Positions 28,172 to 36,834 of a stretch of 48,184 nucleotides of DNA are shown here, one piece after another (position 1 is the first letter of the stretch; the number at the start of each line of letters is the position of its first letter). The translations under genes were made by a program, and so were the position numbers. Below the pieces are notes generated by a model, which was not told the origin of the DNA, ran no database searches, and saw nothing but the letters and a program-made list of their open reading frames with translations. Source of the stretch: Planctomyces sp. SH-PL62 (GTDB lineage Bacteria > Planctomycetota > Planctomycetia > Planctomycetales > Planctomycetaceae); the NCBI GenBank assembly GCA_945893075.1, contig CAMDDX010000010.1, forward strand, positions 1 through 48,184, written 5' to 3'.

Positions 28172-28274
28172 GGAACACTAATCTTCGCTAATTGACGCTA
28201 ATCAGACAGACAGACAATTTGGCGACACTCCTCTTGGTTTTGCATCAGCGTCGATTAGCGAAGATTAGTGTTCC
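28172..28274. repeat. Intergenic inverted repeat, 28-bp arms
   Basis: Arms at 28172-28199 and 28247-28274 (GGAACACTAATCTTCGCTAA) with one mismatch. It lies upstream of the DUF1501 gene, between divergent genes. The rest of 28108-28437 holds no gene that I can see. Confidence 0.88.
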
Positions 28275-28437
28275 ATTCCCTTCTCCTGGGCACGATTTGA
28301 TTATCGCACCGAGCCGCCGCAACTCACAAGCAAGGTTTCGCCGACTGGGCAGACTTCGACAAGCCGTATCGGTTGTGCCGATTTTCGAGGGCGAGTTGTT
28401 CGGCAGCGCATCGTTGAGATACGCTGACACCGCATTT

Positions 28438-28501
28438 CGTGGGGCAGGTTTTCAACCTGCCCGGACCCAATAAGTCGGGCAGGTTGAAAACCTGCCCCAC
28501 G
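28438..28501. repeat. Perfect 26-bp hairpin just upstream of the sigma gene
   Basis: Arms at 28438-28463 and 28476-28501 (CGTGGGGCAGGTTTTCAACC) are perfectly complementary with a 12-nt loop. It ends 19 nt before the sigma factor start and so would be close to its ribosome site in the transcript. Confidence 0.92.
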
Positions 28502-28520
28502 GCACGGCGAGGCTTTCGCG

Positions 28521-29279
28521 ATGGCTTCCGACGTTGATTCAAAACCAAGCGACTCGAACCCTTCAACCGACAGTAGTCAGGTCGAGTCGTACTCGCAGAC
28601 CGGCGAGCGGATGTGGCTCAACCGCATCTCGACGCGCTGGACCGCGGTCAACAATCCGACGTTGTTCGTGAAACGCTACGGCCGTGCGATCCGCAAATAC
28701 ATTGCCACGCTGATTCGCGACCCCAACGATGCAGAAGAGGTCGAGCAGGACTTCATGCTGCGAATGGTCCAGAAAGGGTTTCATACCGCCGACTCGAACA
28801 AGGGCAAGTTCCGCTACTACCTGATCACGATCGTGCGGAACGCGGCGATGCAGTGGCTCTGCCGACGCAACCAAATGCCGCTGCCGATCGAGACGCTCGA
28901 GCACATGCCGGTCTCGGAACACTCGCAGCTTGAATGGACCAGCGATTGGCGGAAGTGCATTTTGAAGGCGGCTTGGAAGGCGCTCGATAAGTATCAGCAG
29001 CGGACGACCAACAATCTGTTTTGCACCGTGCTGCGAGTCTCCGCGCAATACGAGAATGCCGATTCACCAACGCTGGCCAAGATGGTCTCTGAGATGTCCG
29101 GCCAGACGCTCACCCCGGAAGCGTTCCGCAAGCAGCTCAGCCGAGCCCGCAAACGTTTTGCTGATCACATTATTCAAGAGGTTGCCCGCACATTGATCGA
29201 ACCATCGCTCGACGGGATCAAGGACGAACTGAATTGCCTCGACCTGATGAAGTACGTCGAAGGGTATCTTCCGGAGTGA
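28521..29279 (+). CDS. RNA polymerase sigma-70 family factor (ECF-like, planctomycete type)
   Basis: The protein has 252 residues. Region 2 is at about residues 45-110 (FVKRYGRAIRKYIATLI, then DAEEVEQDFMLRMVQKGF and KFRYYLITIVRNAAMQWL). A less conserved region 4 follows (MSGQTLTPEAFRKQLSRARKRFADHI). The N-terminal 30 residues are Ser/Asp-rich and probably disordered. No anti-sigma gene is adjacent. The gene converges with an ABC permease gene across a 35-bp perfect inverted repeat. Confidence 0.85.
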   Translation: MASDVDSKPSDSNPSTDSSQVESYSQTGERMWLNRISTRWTAVNNPTLFVKRYGRAIRKYIATLIRDPNDAEEVEQDFMLRMVQKGFHTADSNKGKFRYYLITIVRNAAMQWLCRRNQMPLPIETLEHMPVSEHSQLEWTSDWRKCILKAAWKALDKYQQRTTNNLFCTVLRVSAQYENADSPTLAKMVSEMSGQTLTPEAFRKQLSRARKRFADHIIQEVARTLIEPSLDGIKDELNCLDLMKYVEGYLPE

Positions 29280-29286
29280 GTCCGAA

Positions 29287-29379
29287 TACGTAGCCGTCAT
29301 CGCTCCGCGTGACGAGCCGAACTGGTATCGAGCATTGCCTCACATTCGGCTCGTCACGCGGAGCGATGACGGCTACGTA
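29287..29379. repeat. Perfect 35-bp inverted repeat between convergent genes
   Basis: Arms at 29287-29321 and 29345-29379 (TACGTAGCCGTCATCGCTCC) are perfectly complementary with a 23-nt loop. The right arm contains the stop codon of the ABC permease gene. It lies between two converging genes. Confidence 0.93.
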
Positions 29380-30149
29380 GTGCCCTTCGGATCGGACCAG
29401 CGGCTGAGCACCGTCGTGCCAACCAGCGTCGAGGCTCCGAAGATCGTGATCCCCAGCAGCGTCGAGGCGATCACGGCGGCGAAAAGTTTTGCGGTGCTGA
29501 ATTGAGTCCCCTGCAAGATCATGTAGCCGAGTCCGTGACGTTCGGCCAAGTTGCCGGCGAAGAACTCGCCGACGATCGCGCCGACGACCGCCATGCCGCT
29601 CGACGTGCGAGCCCCCGCGACCAGAAACGGCACCGAGTGCGGCAGTCGCAGCTTCCACAACACTTGCCAGCGAGAGGCTCGGTACAGCCGAAACAGGTCG
29701 AGCAAATCCGGATCGACCGCCAGCATCCCGCTGGTCCCGTTCGTGACGATCGGAAACAGGCTGATCATGAACGACACCAACACCACGCTGTGAAAGCCCG
29801 CTCCGAACCAGACGACAATGATTGGAGCGACCGCGACGATCGGGACCGTTTGCAGAAAGATCGCGTAGGGATAGCAGCTACTCCGAATCACCCGCGACTG
29901 CGAGAACACGCACGCCGTCAACGAGCCTATCAGCAGGCTGCCGACGAAGCCGCACAGGGCCGCCGCGGAAGTCAGACCAATCGCGAACAGCAACTCTCCA
30001 CGGTTATCGACCGCTGCTTGCCACACGCCACCCGGCTTCGGCACCAAGTAGGCTTTGATACCGAATCCAACCACCAAGAAATGCCACGCGGCAATCACGA
30101 GCACAAACAGCATGGCCGGCGGCAACGTTGATTTCACGATTCGATTCAT
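29373..30149 (-). CDS. ABC transporter permease (SsuC/TauC/ThiX type)
   Basis: The protein has 258 residues with about six membrane helices (from [19 protein letters not shown] to [19 protein letters not shown]). The cytoplasmic coupling motif near residues 160-195 ([29 protein letters not shown]) identifies the nitrate/sulfonate/taurine/pyrimidine importer family. No ATPase or binding-protein gene is in the window, so the partners are elsewhere or lost. The final Thr and stop codon come from an inverted repeat. Confidence 0.9.
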   Translation of the reverse strand: MNRIVKSTLPPAMLFVLVIAAWHFLVVGFGIKAYLVPKPGGVWQAAVDNRGELLFAIGLTSAAALCGFVGSLLIGSLTACVFSQSRVIRSSCYPYAIFLQTVPIVAVAPIIVVWFGAGFHSVVLVSFMISLFPIVTNGTSGMLAVDPDLLDLFRLYRASRWQVLWKLRLPHSVPFLVAGARTSSGMAVVGAIVGEFFAGNLAERHGLGYMILQGTQFSTAKLFAAVIASTLLGITIFGASTLVGTTVLSRWSDPKGTT

Positions 30150-30195
30150 GGGGGGAACATATCGCGAACGCAGGTGGTGCCTGCAACCCGGAAGA

Positions 30196-30312
30196 AAGGT
30201 AAAAGATTGTTGGGTAAAAAATGGGAGCAGTTCAGGAGACTTGTACGGGAACCACCAGCGTCGTTTTTCTTGCGCTGACTGTTCTATTTTTTACCCAACA
30301 TTTTTTTACCTT
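30196..30312. repeat. Inverted repeat with TGTTGGGTAAAAAAT core
   Basis: Arms at 30196-30222 and 30286-30312 with two or three mismatches. The core is close to that of the repeat at 41114-41234, so the two belong to one family. It lies between the divergent permease and RNase PH genes. Confidence 0.82.
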
Positions 30313-30444
30313 CTCCGAGATTCCCGCAACGTGCGGTGCGATCGCAATTGGGTTGAGGCCGAAGCCTGCGCACAGGTGACTCTTCCCCGTGGATTGCTAC
30401 CCTGTGCCGCCAATCACCCGAACCCCCAACTCCTGGAGTCCTTC

Positions 30445-31182
30445 ATGCGGCACGATGGCCGACAAACTGACGAACTGCGTCCAATCACAGTCCAACGCAA
30501 TTTCACCGGAGCAGTCCCCGGCAGCGTGCTGATCAAAGCGGGTCGCACGACGGTGCTCTGCACGGCCAGCATCGACAATGATCTGCCCCCCTGGATGAAA
30601 CGCGAAGCCAATCCCAAGGGCTGGGTCACGGCGGAATACAACATGTTGCCCGGCAGCACTGCTCCGCGCAAACAACGTGAGCGGACCAAAATCGACGGCC
30701 GCACCAACGAGATTCAACGGTTGATCGGCCGCAGCTTGCGAGCGGTGGTCGATCTCGCCGCGCTCGGTCCGCGCATGATTACGGTCGATTGCGATGTGCT
30801 CGAAGCGGACGGCGGCACGCGCACGCTGAGCATCACCGGCGGCTTCATCGCGCTGGTCGATTCGCTGGCGGCCATCCAGTCCTTGCTGCCGACCGATCGG
30901 CCCGTCCTCAAGAGCAGCATCGCTGCCATCAGCGTCGGGATCGTCGCCGGCCAAGTCGTCGCGGACCTCGATTACGTCGAAGACAAAGACGCCGAGGTCG
31001 ATATGAACGTCGTCATGACCGGTCAGGGAGAGTTCGTCGAAGTCCAAGGGACGGCCGAAGGGACGCCGTTCAATCGCCGCCTGCTCGATGCTCAACTGGC
31101 CCTCGCCGAGCAGTGCATCGCGCGGCTAACCGCCATTCAACGCGAGGTGTTGGGCGAGACGTGGCCGTTCCGTGTGTCGTGA
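30445..31182 (+). CDS. rph: Ribonuclease PH
   Basis: The protein has 245 residues from ATG 30445 with a GGAG ribosome site. It starts [14 protein letters not shown] and contains [46 protein letters not shown] and the metal-binding [15 protein letters not shown], all diagnostic. The enzyme removes 3' nucleotides of tRNA precursors using phosphate. Length matches the family. A large nested repeat follows. Confidence 0.96.
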   Translation: MRHDGRQTDELRPITVQRNFTGAVPGSVLIKAGRTTVLCTASIDNDLPPWMKREANPKGWVTAEYNMLPGSTAPRKQRERTKIDGRTNEIQRLIGRSLRAVVDLAALGPRMITVDCDVLEADGGTRTLSITGGFIALVDSLAAIQSLLPTDRPVLKSSIAAISVGIVAGQVVADLDYVEDKDAEVDMNVVMTGQGEFVEVQGTAEGTPFNRRLLDAQLALAEQCIARLTAIQREVLGETWPFRVS

Positions 31183-31219
31183 CTTTTTCCGAAAAGGTGT
31201 CACCGGCCATCCGGTGTTT

Positions 31220-31415
31220 AGCCCCAAGGGGGCATCACTCGAAAGCCCAGGGCATCGCCCTGGGTTGGCCATGCGAGAAGGATTTTTTAGCCCTGAAGGG
31301 GCGCAACTTGCACGGAAATCAAACGAGTTACGCCCCGTTGGGGCTAAAAGTCGGTTGATGTTACACCAACCCAGGGCTACCGCCCTGGGCTTTCGAGTCA
31401 GTCCCCGTTGGGGCC
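31220..31415. repeat. Nested inverted-repeat element, about 196 bp
   Basis: The outer arms (31220-31267 and 31366-31415) share ACTCGAAAGCCCAGGGC and the inner arms pair TTTTAGCCCTGAAGGGGCG with CGCCCCGTTGGGGCTAAAA. It lies between rph and the esterase gene and can fold into one long hairpin in RNA. Confidence 0.85.
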
Positions 31416-31460
31416 AAGATCGGAAGACCGGTGCCATCCAATTTCCCAAAGGAGCATCTC

Positions 31461-33419
31461 ATGCGTCGTTCGTTTCACGGGTGCCTGCTGATCGTCTGCG
31501 TTTCCGTCGTGTTGGCGACAATGTTCCCGAGCGTTTCCGTGACAGCCGAGCCGCAAGATATTGTCGTTCTTTCCAAGTTGGACGGCACAGAGCAGCGTTA
31601 CGTGCTCGTTCTGCCGGACGGATTTGATTCGCAGTCGCCGGTCTCGGTGTTGATCGCGCTGCACGGTCATGGTTCGGATCGTTGGCAGTTCGTGAAGGAC
31701 GGCCGGGACGAATGCCGGGCGGCACGGGATGCGGCGGCGAAGCAGCGGATGATTTACGTCTCGCCGGACTATCGAGCCAAGACGTCCTGGATGGGACCGG
31801 CGGCTGAAGCGGACATGCTGCAAATCTTGGACGACCTGCGGAGTAAGTATCGCGTCCACAAAGTCGTGATCACCGGCGGATCGATGGGAGGGACCGGCGC
31901 GCTGACCTTCGCGGCATTGCATCCGGACAAAGTCGATGGGGTCGTGTCGATGAACGGGACGGCGAACTTGGTTGAGTACGCTTTGTTTCAAGACGCGATC
32001 GCAACGTCGTTTGGTGGCTCGAAGCAAGACAAGCCGGAGGAGTACCGCAAACGCTCTGCCGAATTGAATGCGGACAAGCTGACGATGCCGATGGCGATGA
32101 CGACGGGCGGCAAGGACAAGTTCGTGCCGCCAGACAGCGTGTTGCGATTGGCCGAAGCGTTGAAGAAACAGAACCGGCCGGTGAAGTCGATCCACAAGCC
32201 GGACGGCGGACACGACACCAAGTACGGGGACGCGATTGAGGCATTCGATTTCGTGTTCGCTCAGGTGTTGGCCGTTGGAACGGCGTCGGTCGCGAAGCCG
32301 TTGCTTGATTTCAATGCGAAGCCGTTGACGATTGTTTGTCTCGGCGACAGCGTGACCGGAGTCTATTACCACACCGGCGGGCGGCGGGCGTATCCGGAGA
32401 TGTTGGAGGTCGCGATCAAGCAGGCGATCCCGAATTCCAACGTGAAGGTCATCAATGCCGGCATCAGCGGACACTCAACCGACAACGGACTGAAGCGGCT
32501 CGACAGCGACGTGCTGATGCACAAGCCGGACTTGGTCACGATCAGCTTTGGTTTGAACGACATGACGCGCATGTCGGAAGAGCAGTATGGCAAGAACCTC
32601 GAAACGCTCGTCGCACGTTGCCGAGAGGCGAAGGCTCAAGTGGTGCTCTGCACGCCGAACTCGGTGATCACGACGGGTGGCCGTCCGATTGAGAAGCTGA
32701 AACGCTATTGCGATGTGATTCATGCGACCGCTCAATCGCTCAAGGTTCCGGTTTGCGATCAGTTCGCGGCGGGAGAAGCGTTTCGAGTGAAGGATGCGTG
32801 GGCGTTTCGGTGCATCCTGAGCGACGAGATTCATCCCAACATGGACGGGCACAAGTTGATGGCTCAGGAGCTTTGCCGCACGATCACCGGCAAGGAGGTC
32901 TCGCTGGCGAATGTGGGTCCGTTGCAGCCGGCGCTGGTGAAGACGAAGGCGTTGATTGAAGGGGGCAAGCCGGTGAAAGTGCTGGCGATGCCGCCGTTCG
33001 ACGCGTTGATCGGTCCCGCGCTGAAGCAGTTGTCGCCGCAGGCGACGGTTGAAGTCACGGCTTGGTCGACTGCGGGGAAGTCGTTGGCGGACATCGAACG
33101 ATTCGCGAAGGACTCTGTGCGAGCGATGAAGCCGGACCTGGTGATCATCGCCGTTCCAGCGGGGCTCACGGCGGCGACGGACGAAGAGTATTTCCGTTCG
33201 TACTCGTGGATCATGAATTGGTCGCTGAGCTTCGGCCATCAAGAGTGGGACTGCCTGGTCGTGCATCCGAGTGTCGTGACTTCGGACAGTTCCGATCCTC
33301 GGCAAGAGCTGATTCGGCGATTGGTGAAGGCTCAGGAACTCACGTTGATCGACCGGTCCGCCGGAGAGGCTGCGTCGGCCGAAGCGATCTTCGGGAAGGC
33401 TCTCAAGCAAGCGTGGTAG
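31461..33419 (+). CDS. Exported esterase / SGNH hydrolase fusion
   Basis: The protein has 652 residues from ATG 31461 with AAAGGAG. After a signal peptide, an alpha/beta hydrolase of the feruloyl-esterase type spans about 35-270 with the elbow GGSMGG (Ser141). A SGNH domain follows at about 290-470: GDSVTG (Ser297), GLND, and DEIHPN (Asp455, His458). A third segment (about 490-645) resembles a second SGNH domain but lacks clear catalytic blocks. Such double esterases probably remove acyl groups from plant or algal polysaccharides outside the cell (inference). Confidence 0.85.
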   Translation: MRRSFHGCLLIVCVSVVLATMFPSVSVTAEPQDIVVLSKLDGTEQRYVLVLPDGFDSQSPVSVLIALHGHGSDRWQFVKDGRDECRAARDAAAKQRMIYVSPDYRAKTSWMGPAAEADMLQILDDLRSKYRVHKVVITGGSMGGTGALTFAALHPDKVDGVVSMNGTANLVEYALFQDAIATSFGGSKQDKPEEYRKRSAELNADKLTMPMAMTTGGKDKFVPPDSVLRLAEALKKQNRPVKSIHKPDGGHDTKYGDAIEAFDFVFAQVLAVGTASVAKPLLDFNAKPLTIVCLGDSVTGVYYHTGGRRAYPEMLEVAIKQAIPNSNVKVINAGISGHSTDNGLKRLDSDVLMHKPDLVTISFGLNDMTRMSEEQYGKNLETLVARCREAKAQVVLCTPNSVITTGGRPIEKLKRYCDVIHATAQSLKVPVCDQFAAGEAFRVKDAWAFRCILSDEIHPNMDGHKLMAQELCRTITGKEVSLANVGPLQPALVKTKALIEGGKPVKVLAMPPFDALIGPALKQLSPQATVEVTAWSTAGKSLADIERFAKDSVRAMKPDLVIIAVPAGLTAATDEEYFRSYSWIMNWSLSFGHQEWDCLVVHPSVVTSDSSDPRQELIRRLVKAQELTLIDRSAGEAASAEAIFGKALKQAW

Positions 33420-33494
33420 ATCTCGCAAAGTCACTTGAATGACATATTGGCGAGCGGGACGGTGTCAGCCCAATGGCACGGACTTTGTCGGCAC

Positions 33495-33563
33495 AGTAGC
33501 AGGCACATTCCATGTGCCGTCCGCAAATCGCAGGGAAACGGCACATGGAATGTGCCTACTACT
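33495..33563. repeat. Intergenic inverted repeat, 26-bp arms
   Basis: Arms at 33495-33520 and 33538-33563 (AGTAGCAGGCACATTCCATG) with one mismatch and a 17-nt loop. Downstream of the esterase-SGNH gene. Confidence 0.9.
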
Positions 33564-33569
33564 TTCTAC

Positions 33570-33785
33570 ACAACTTTAGGCCGCAGGCGATTCATGGCCA
33601 GATGCGGATGCAACGGGCGATAACGAGCATTTCCGCAAGCGTCCCATTCGCTGCCTCCTTAAATTCGCTGTCGATTTCTCATTCCCGACGAAGATTCGAC
33701 AGCGAATTTAAGGAGGCAGCGAATGTCAGACTGAGAAACTCGCGCCACCAGACAAACATTGACCAGAGCCTCGATCATCGAGTTG
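33570..33785 (+). repeat. About 210-bp repeat element with 30-bp perfect hairpin, copy 2
   Basis: Arms at 33645-33674 and 33696-33725 are perfectly complementary. The element is collinear with the minus strand of 20280-20489, hairpin and both flanks, and the potential peptide SLNSLSISHSR is conserved. No ribosome site is seen. Confidence 0.8.
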
Positions 33786-33859
33786 TGTAGAGACCAATCA
33801 GGCAATCTCGATGGGGTTTGTGTCAATGTCCCCCGCGTGTGGTAGATCGGCATCACGAG

Positions 33860-33894
33860 CAGCCCGGCGCGGAACACCCGCGCCGGGCTGTTTT
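33860..33894 (+). terminator. Rho-independent terminator
   Basis: A 13-bp perfect GC-rich stem (33860-33872 with 33878-33890, CAGCCCGGCGCGG), loop AACAC, followed by TTTT at 33891-33894. It is 440 nt past the nearest upstream gene and about 140 nt before the riboswitch, so it insulates the riboswitch operon or ends a short unannotated RNA. Confidence 0.8.
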
Positions 33895-34031
33895 CGTCGA
33901 TGCGGCTGCACTTTTCCTGAAGTTGGCAAAATCAACTTGCATGGCGTCGTCGCCGACCTAGGTTGGATTTGGTCTCCTCGATCACGAGCCGTCGTGCTCC
34001 CAGCAGTCTGAGCCACCTCCTTGGCGGAGCG

Positions 34032-34132
34032 TGACTCGAAAAGGCAAACCCGTCGCGAGGCGGGGACGCAAAGCTATGGGTCTGACGCGTCGCAACGTGC
34101 GCCGCAGCAGATCGCCTGGCTACCGAAAGTCA
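34032..34132 (+). promoter_or_regulatory. GEMM-I (cyclic di-GMP type) riboswitch
   Basis: The conserved core reads GGCAAACC, then a 6-bp stem CCCGTC/GGCGGG closed by a GCGA tetraloop, then GGACGCAAAGC. A second stem is closed by GGTCTG/CAGATC, followed by GGCTACCGA. P1 is TGACT (34032-34036) with AGTCA (34128-34132). These match the c-di-GMP-I aptamer in order and spacing. The 3' P1 strand plus TCC (34129-34135) can instead pair with GGA and TGAC around the ribosome site (34147-34156), suggesting a translational ON switch. The guanine that separates c-di-GMP from cGAMP binders seems to be present, but by my alignment only. Confidence 0.88.
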
Positions 34133-34156
34133 TCCTTTAAGATCGAGGAGAGTGAC

Positions 34157-34855
34157 ATGAATACGCAGACCTTGTCGGGAATGAGCCGCCGCGCCGCGTG
34201 CCGGCGATTGCTGGGATTGGCGAGTGTATCTCCGCTGGCCTTGTCGTGGCTGGGTTCCGTTCAGCCGGCCATTGGCGACGGTGACGACTTAAGTATCGGC
34301 AACACGGTCCGGATCGAGGAGGACTGGTACGTTAAGATCGGCACGCCGGACCCCGATTCGGATTCGCCGCAGATCACCAGCGTGATCGCTCCGTCTTGGA
34401 CGCTGTCGGGCAAATACGTGGTGTTCGATATGAACTGTGCGACGCAGCCCGGCTTCGTTTCCGGTGGCGTCCAACTCCAGATGTGGCAGGATGACGCCAT
34501 CATCCAAAGTCGCAGCAATGCCAACTGGGACTCGCTGCACCTCGTCAACGAAGAGATTCGTTACACCTCAGCCATGAGCGTCGTCGACGGCAAGCTGGTG
34601 TTTGAAATCCTCAACGGCACCTCGGAATCCTGGGGCACCTTTGGCACGGGCGAATTGAAGCTCGAAGTCGACACGTGGCGGAACCATCTGAATTGGTACA
34701 GCCCGGAGTTCACGGCCTACAACTCGCGGGTCGGTTTTGCCTCGCACCGCGTGCGACGCTTCACGCTCGAACGGGTGCGCTACTTCTCGGCGAACGGCTT
34801 GAGGTCCACGGACGACACGCCGCGTGTTCTGCACACATACGACCCGCAGATGTAA
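34157..34855 (+). CDS. Tat-exported protein of unknown function under riboswitch control
   Basis: The protein has 232 residues from ATG 34157 (GAGGAGAG ribosome site). A twin-arginine-like signal (SRRAACRRLLGLASVSPLAL) ends near 38. The mature part is beta-rich with many Asp, Ser and Trp residues (DDLSIGNTVRIEEDWYVKIG, then WDSLHLVNEEIRYTSAM and ELKLEVDTWRNHLNW). I do not recognise the family. It sits directly behind a GEMM riboswitch and before a TadG-like gene, so a role in surface attachment or matrix is plausible (inference). Confidence 0.8.
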   Translation: MNTQTLSGMSRRAACRRLLGLASVSPLALSWLGSVQPAIGDGDDLSIGNTVRIEEDWYVKIGTPDPDSDSPQITSVIAPSWTLSGKYVVFDMNCATQPGFVSGGVQLQMWQDDAIIQSRSNANWDSLHLVNEEIRYTSAMSVVDGKLVFEILNGTSESWGTFGTGELKLEVDTWRNHLNWYSPEFTAYNSRVGFASHRVRRFTLERVRYFSANGLRSTDDTPRVLHTYDPQM

Positions 34856-34924
34856 CGTCGATTCACGAAATCGGCGCGTCTTGTCGGCTCGTTTTCATCC
34901 CAATCCTGGATGAGGAGAATCATC

Positions 34925-36121
34925 ATGTTTCTTACCCGATCTGGAATTCAACTGCGGCGCAAACTGCGGCACGCTCGCCACGGGGGCATTGTGGCCTGGT
35001 CGGCGGTGACGTTGACGGCCGTCATGGGGTTCACCGCGCTCGCGGTGGATGTCGGATTCATGACACAGACCAAAGCGCAGATGCAGGCGGCCGCCGATGG
35101 CTCCGCATTGTCGGCCGCGTTGGAAATGCCCAACGGGTGGGGCAGCGGCAAGACGTTGACGGCCGGGCAAGTCGCTGAGGCCGGACGCAGTGCCGCGGAA
35201 GCCGTCGCATCGAAGTACCGTCTGGGAGAACAAGCCGCCGCTTATCTGGACACGAATCGCGACGTCCGCTTCGGTCAACGGACTCAAACCGCTCAAGGGG
35301 CGTGGATCGAGACCTGGGGTGCGTCCCCGTACAACATGGTGGAAGTCACGATTCATCGCGATCAGCCACTGGCCGGAAGCACGGCCACTCGCGCCGATCA
35401 GGAGTTGCCGCTGTTCTTCGCGAAAGCTCTGGGGAATAAATCAGCGGCGCTGATCGCCAAAGCCACTGCGGTGGTCTCTCCCGGAAACGGCTTCTATATC
35501 CCTGCGGGGAGCGGTCTGACTTGCCCATTGCTGCCGCTCGCCATTGATGAGACGACTTGGAACATCCTCGTCAACGATGGTGTTGGCAGCGACAACTACA
35601 GGTACAACAGCGACGGGACGGTTGTCAGTGGCACCGATGGGATTAACGAGGTGAGCATGTATCCCGACAACAACGGGAGTTTGCCTTCCGGTAATCGCGG
35701 CAGCGTCGATTTTGGATCGCCGAATAACAGCACGGCCGACTTGTCGCGGCAGATTCGTTATGGCGTCAACGAAGATGACTTGTCCTACTTCGGAGGCAGG
35801 ATCCAGATTCCTGCGAGCGGCTTGCTGGCGGTCAATGGAGATACCGGCCTCAGTGCCGGCATCAAAGATGACCTGGACGCGATCATCGGTCAGCCGCGAG
35901 CGATCCCTGTCTTCCGCTCCGTCTCCGGTCCCGGCAACAACGCCACGTATCAAATCTGCAAGTTCGTCGGCATCCGCATCCTGTACGTGAAACTCACCGG
36001 CAGCCCCAGCGGAAAAGAAGTGATCGTGCAACCGGCACCCGTCTTTGGTGGCACGATCGTCGGTGCTCCCGGAGCCATTCAGATCGATTCGATCATGACC
36101 TCGCTCAAATTGGTCCATTGA
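34925..36121 (+). CDS. TadG-like (Flp pilus/Tad-type) exported protein
   Basis: The protein has 398 residues from ATG 34925 with a GAGGAG ribosome site. The N-terminus has the Tad pattern: a basic start, then GGIVAWSAVTLTAVMGFTALAVDVG as membrane helix, and the following TKAQMQAAADGSALSAALEM typical of TadE/TadG-family pseudopilin-associated proteins. The long C-terminal part is non-cytoplasmic. No other tad or flp genes are near. Placement in the riboswitch operon links it to c-di-GMP-controlled adhesion (inference). Confidence 0.82.
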   Translation: MFLTRSGIQLRRKLRHARHGGIVAWSAVTLTAVMGFTALAVDVGFMTQTKAQMQAAADGSALSAALEMPNGWGSGKTLTAGQVAEAGRSAAEAVASKYRLGEQAAAYLDTNRDVRFGQRTQTAQGAWIETWGASPYNMVEVTIHRDQPLAGSTATRADQELPLFFAKALGNKSAALIAKATAVVSPGNGFYIPAGSGLTCPLLPLAIDETTWNILVNDGVGSDNYRYNSDGTVVSGTDGINEVSMYPDNNGSLPSGNRGSVDFGSPNNSTADLSRQIRYGVNEDDLSYFGGRIQIPASGLLAVNGDTGLSAGIKDDLDAIIGQPRAIPVFRSVSGPGNNATYQICKFVGIRILYVKLTGSPSGKEVIVQPAPVFGGTIVGAPGAIQIDSIMTSLKLVH

Positions 36122-36157
36122 TCGTCAGCCGGCGCGACGGGGTCGGGAGTCTTTCCG

Positions 36158-36694
36158 TCACGTCACGCGCAGGTGCTTGTTGAGTTCCCAATAAATGTGC
36201 CCGGCCTGCGGCAGGATGAGCTTTTCCATCGCCAGCCGCACGGCGTTCGTCGAGCCGGGGATCGCGAACAGCACGCGATTCTGAGCGATGCCGGCCAGAG
36301 CGCGGCTCATCATCGCCGCCGGGCCGATCTCCTGGTACGAGAGCATCCGGAACAGCTCGCCAAACCCATCGAGTTGTTTTTCCAGCACCTCTGCCAGCAC
36401 CTCGATGGTCGAATCCCGCGAGGCGATGCCGGTGCCGCCATTGGTGATGACCACGTTGACCTGCGGGTCCGCCAGGCAGTCTTGCAGCAGGGTCTTGATC
36501 TGCACGCGGTCTTCTTTGAGGACTCGGTAATACGGCACCGTATGCCCGGCTTCGGCCAGCGCTTTCTTAATGAACTTGCCGCTCATGTCAGTCTCGTCGG
36601 TTCGCGTGTCCGACAGCGTGATGACGGCGAAGCCCAACGAACCAACTTTCGCGGACGCGGCGGCGTGATCCTGAAAACTCGATTCGTGCGACAT
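36158..36694 (-). CDS. moaB: Molybdenum cofactor biosynthesis protein B
   Basis: The protein has 178 residues. VITLSDTRTDETDMSGKFI at the N-terminus and VVITNGGTGIASRDSTIEVL with the GELFRMLSYQEIG segment are characteristic of MoaB/MogA-type molybdopterin adenylyltransferases. The GGTG motif binds molybdopterin. No other moa genes are in the window. It converges with the TadG-like gene and is divergent from the carbonic anhydrase gene. Confidence 0.93.
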   Translation of the reverse strand: MSHESSFQDHAAASAKVGSLGFAVITLSDTRTDETDMSGKFIKKALAEAGHTVPYYRVLKEDRVQIKTLLQDCLADPQVNVVITNGGTGIASRDSTIEVLAEVLEKQLDGFGELFRMLSYQEIGPAAMMSRALAGIAQNRVLFAIPGSTNAVRLAMEKLILPQAGHIYWELNKHLRVT

Positions 36695-36834
36695 GACGTC
36701 CTCGACAGTGTGAGATGCTCGGTCGGAGTGTCGTCACTGAGCACGAAGTTTCAACCCTGCATCGGGTGAGGCTTGCCGATCACAGCGAATTCGGCACACT
36801 GCTTCCGCGTTCAAACACCACGACGAGGAACATC

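Noticed and set aside
34031-34156. Upstream in-frame start for the exported protein, adding 42 residues
   Set aside because: The added sequence is the riboswitch aptamer; the ATG at 34157 has a proper ribosome site and a signal peptide follows it.
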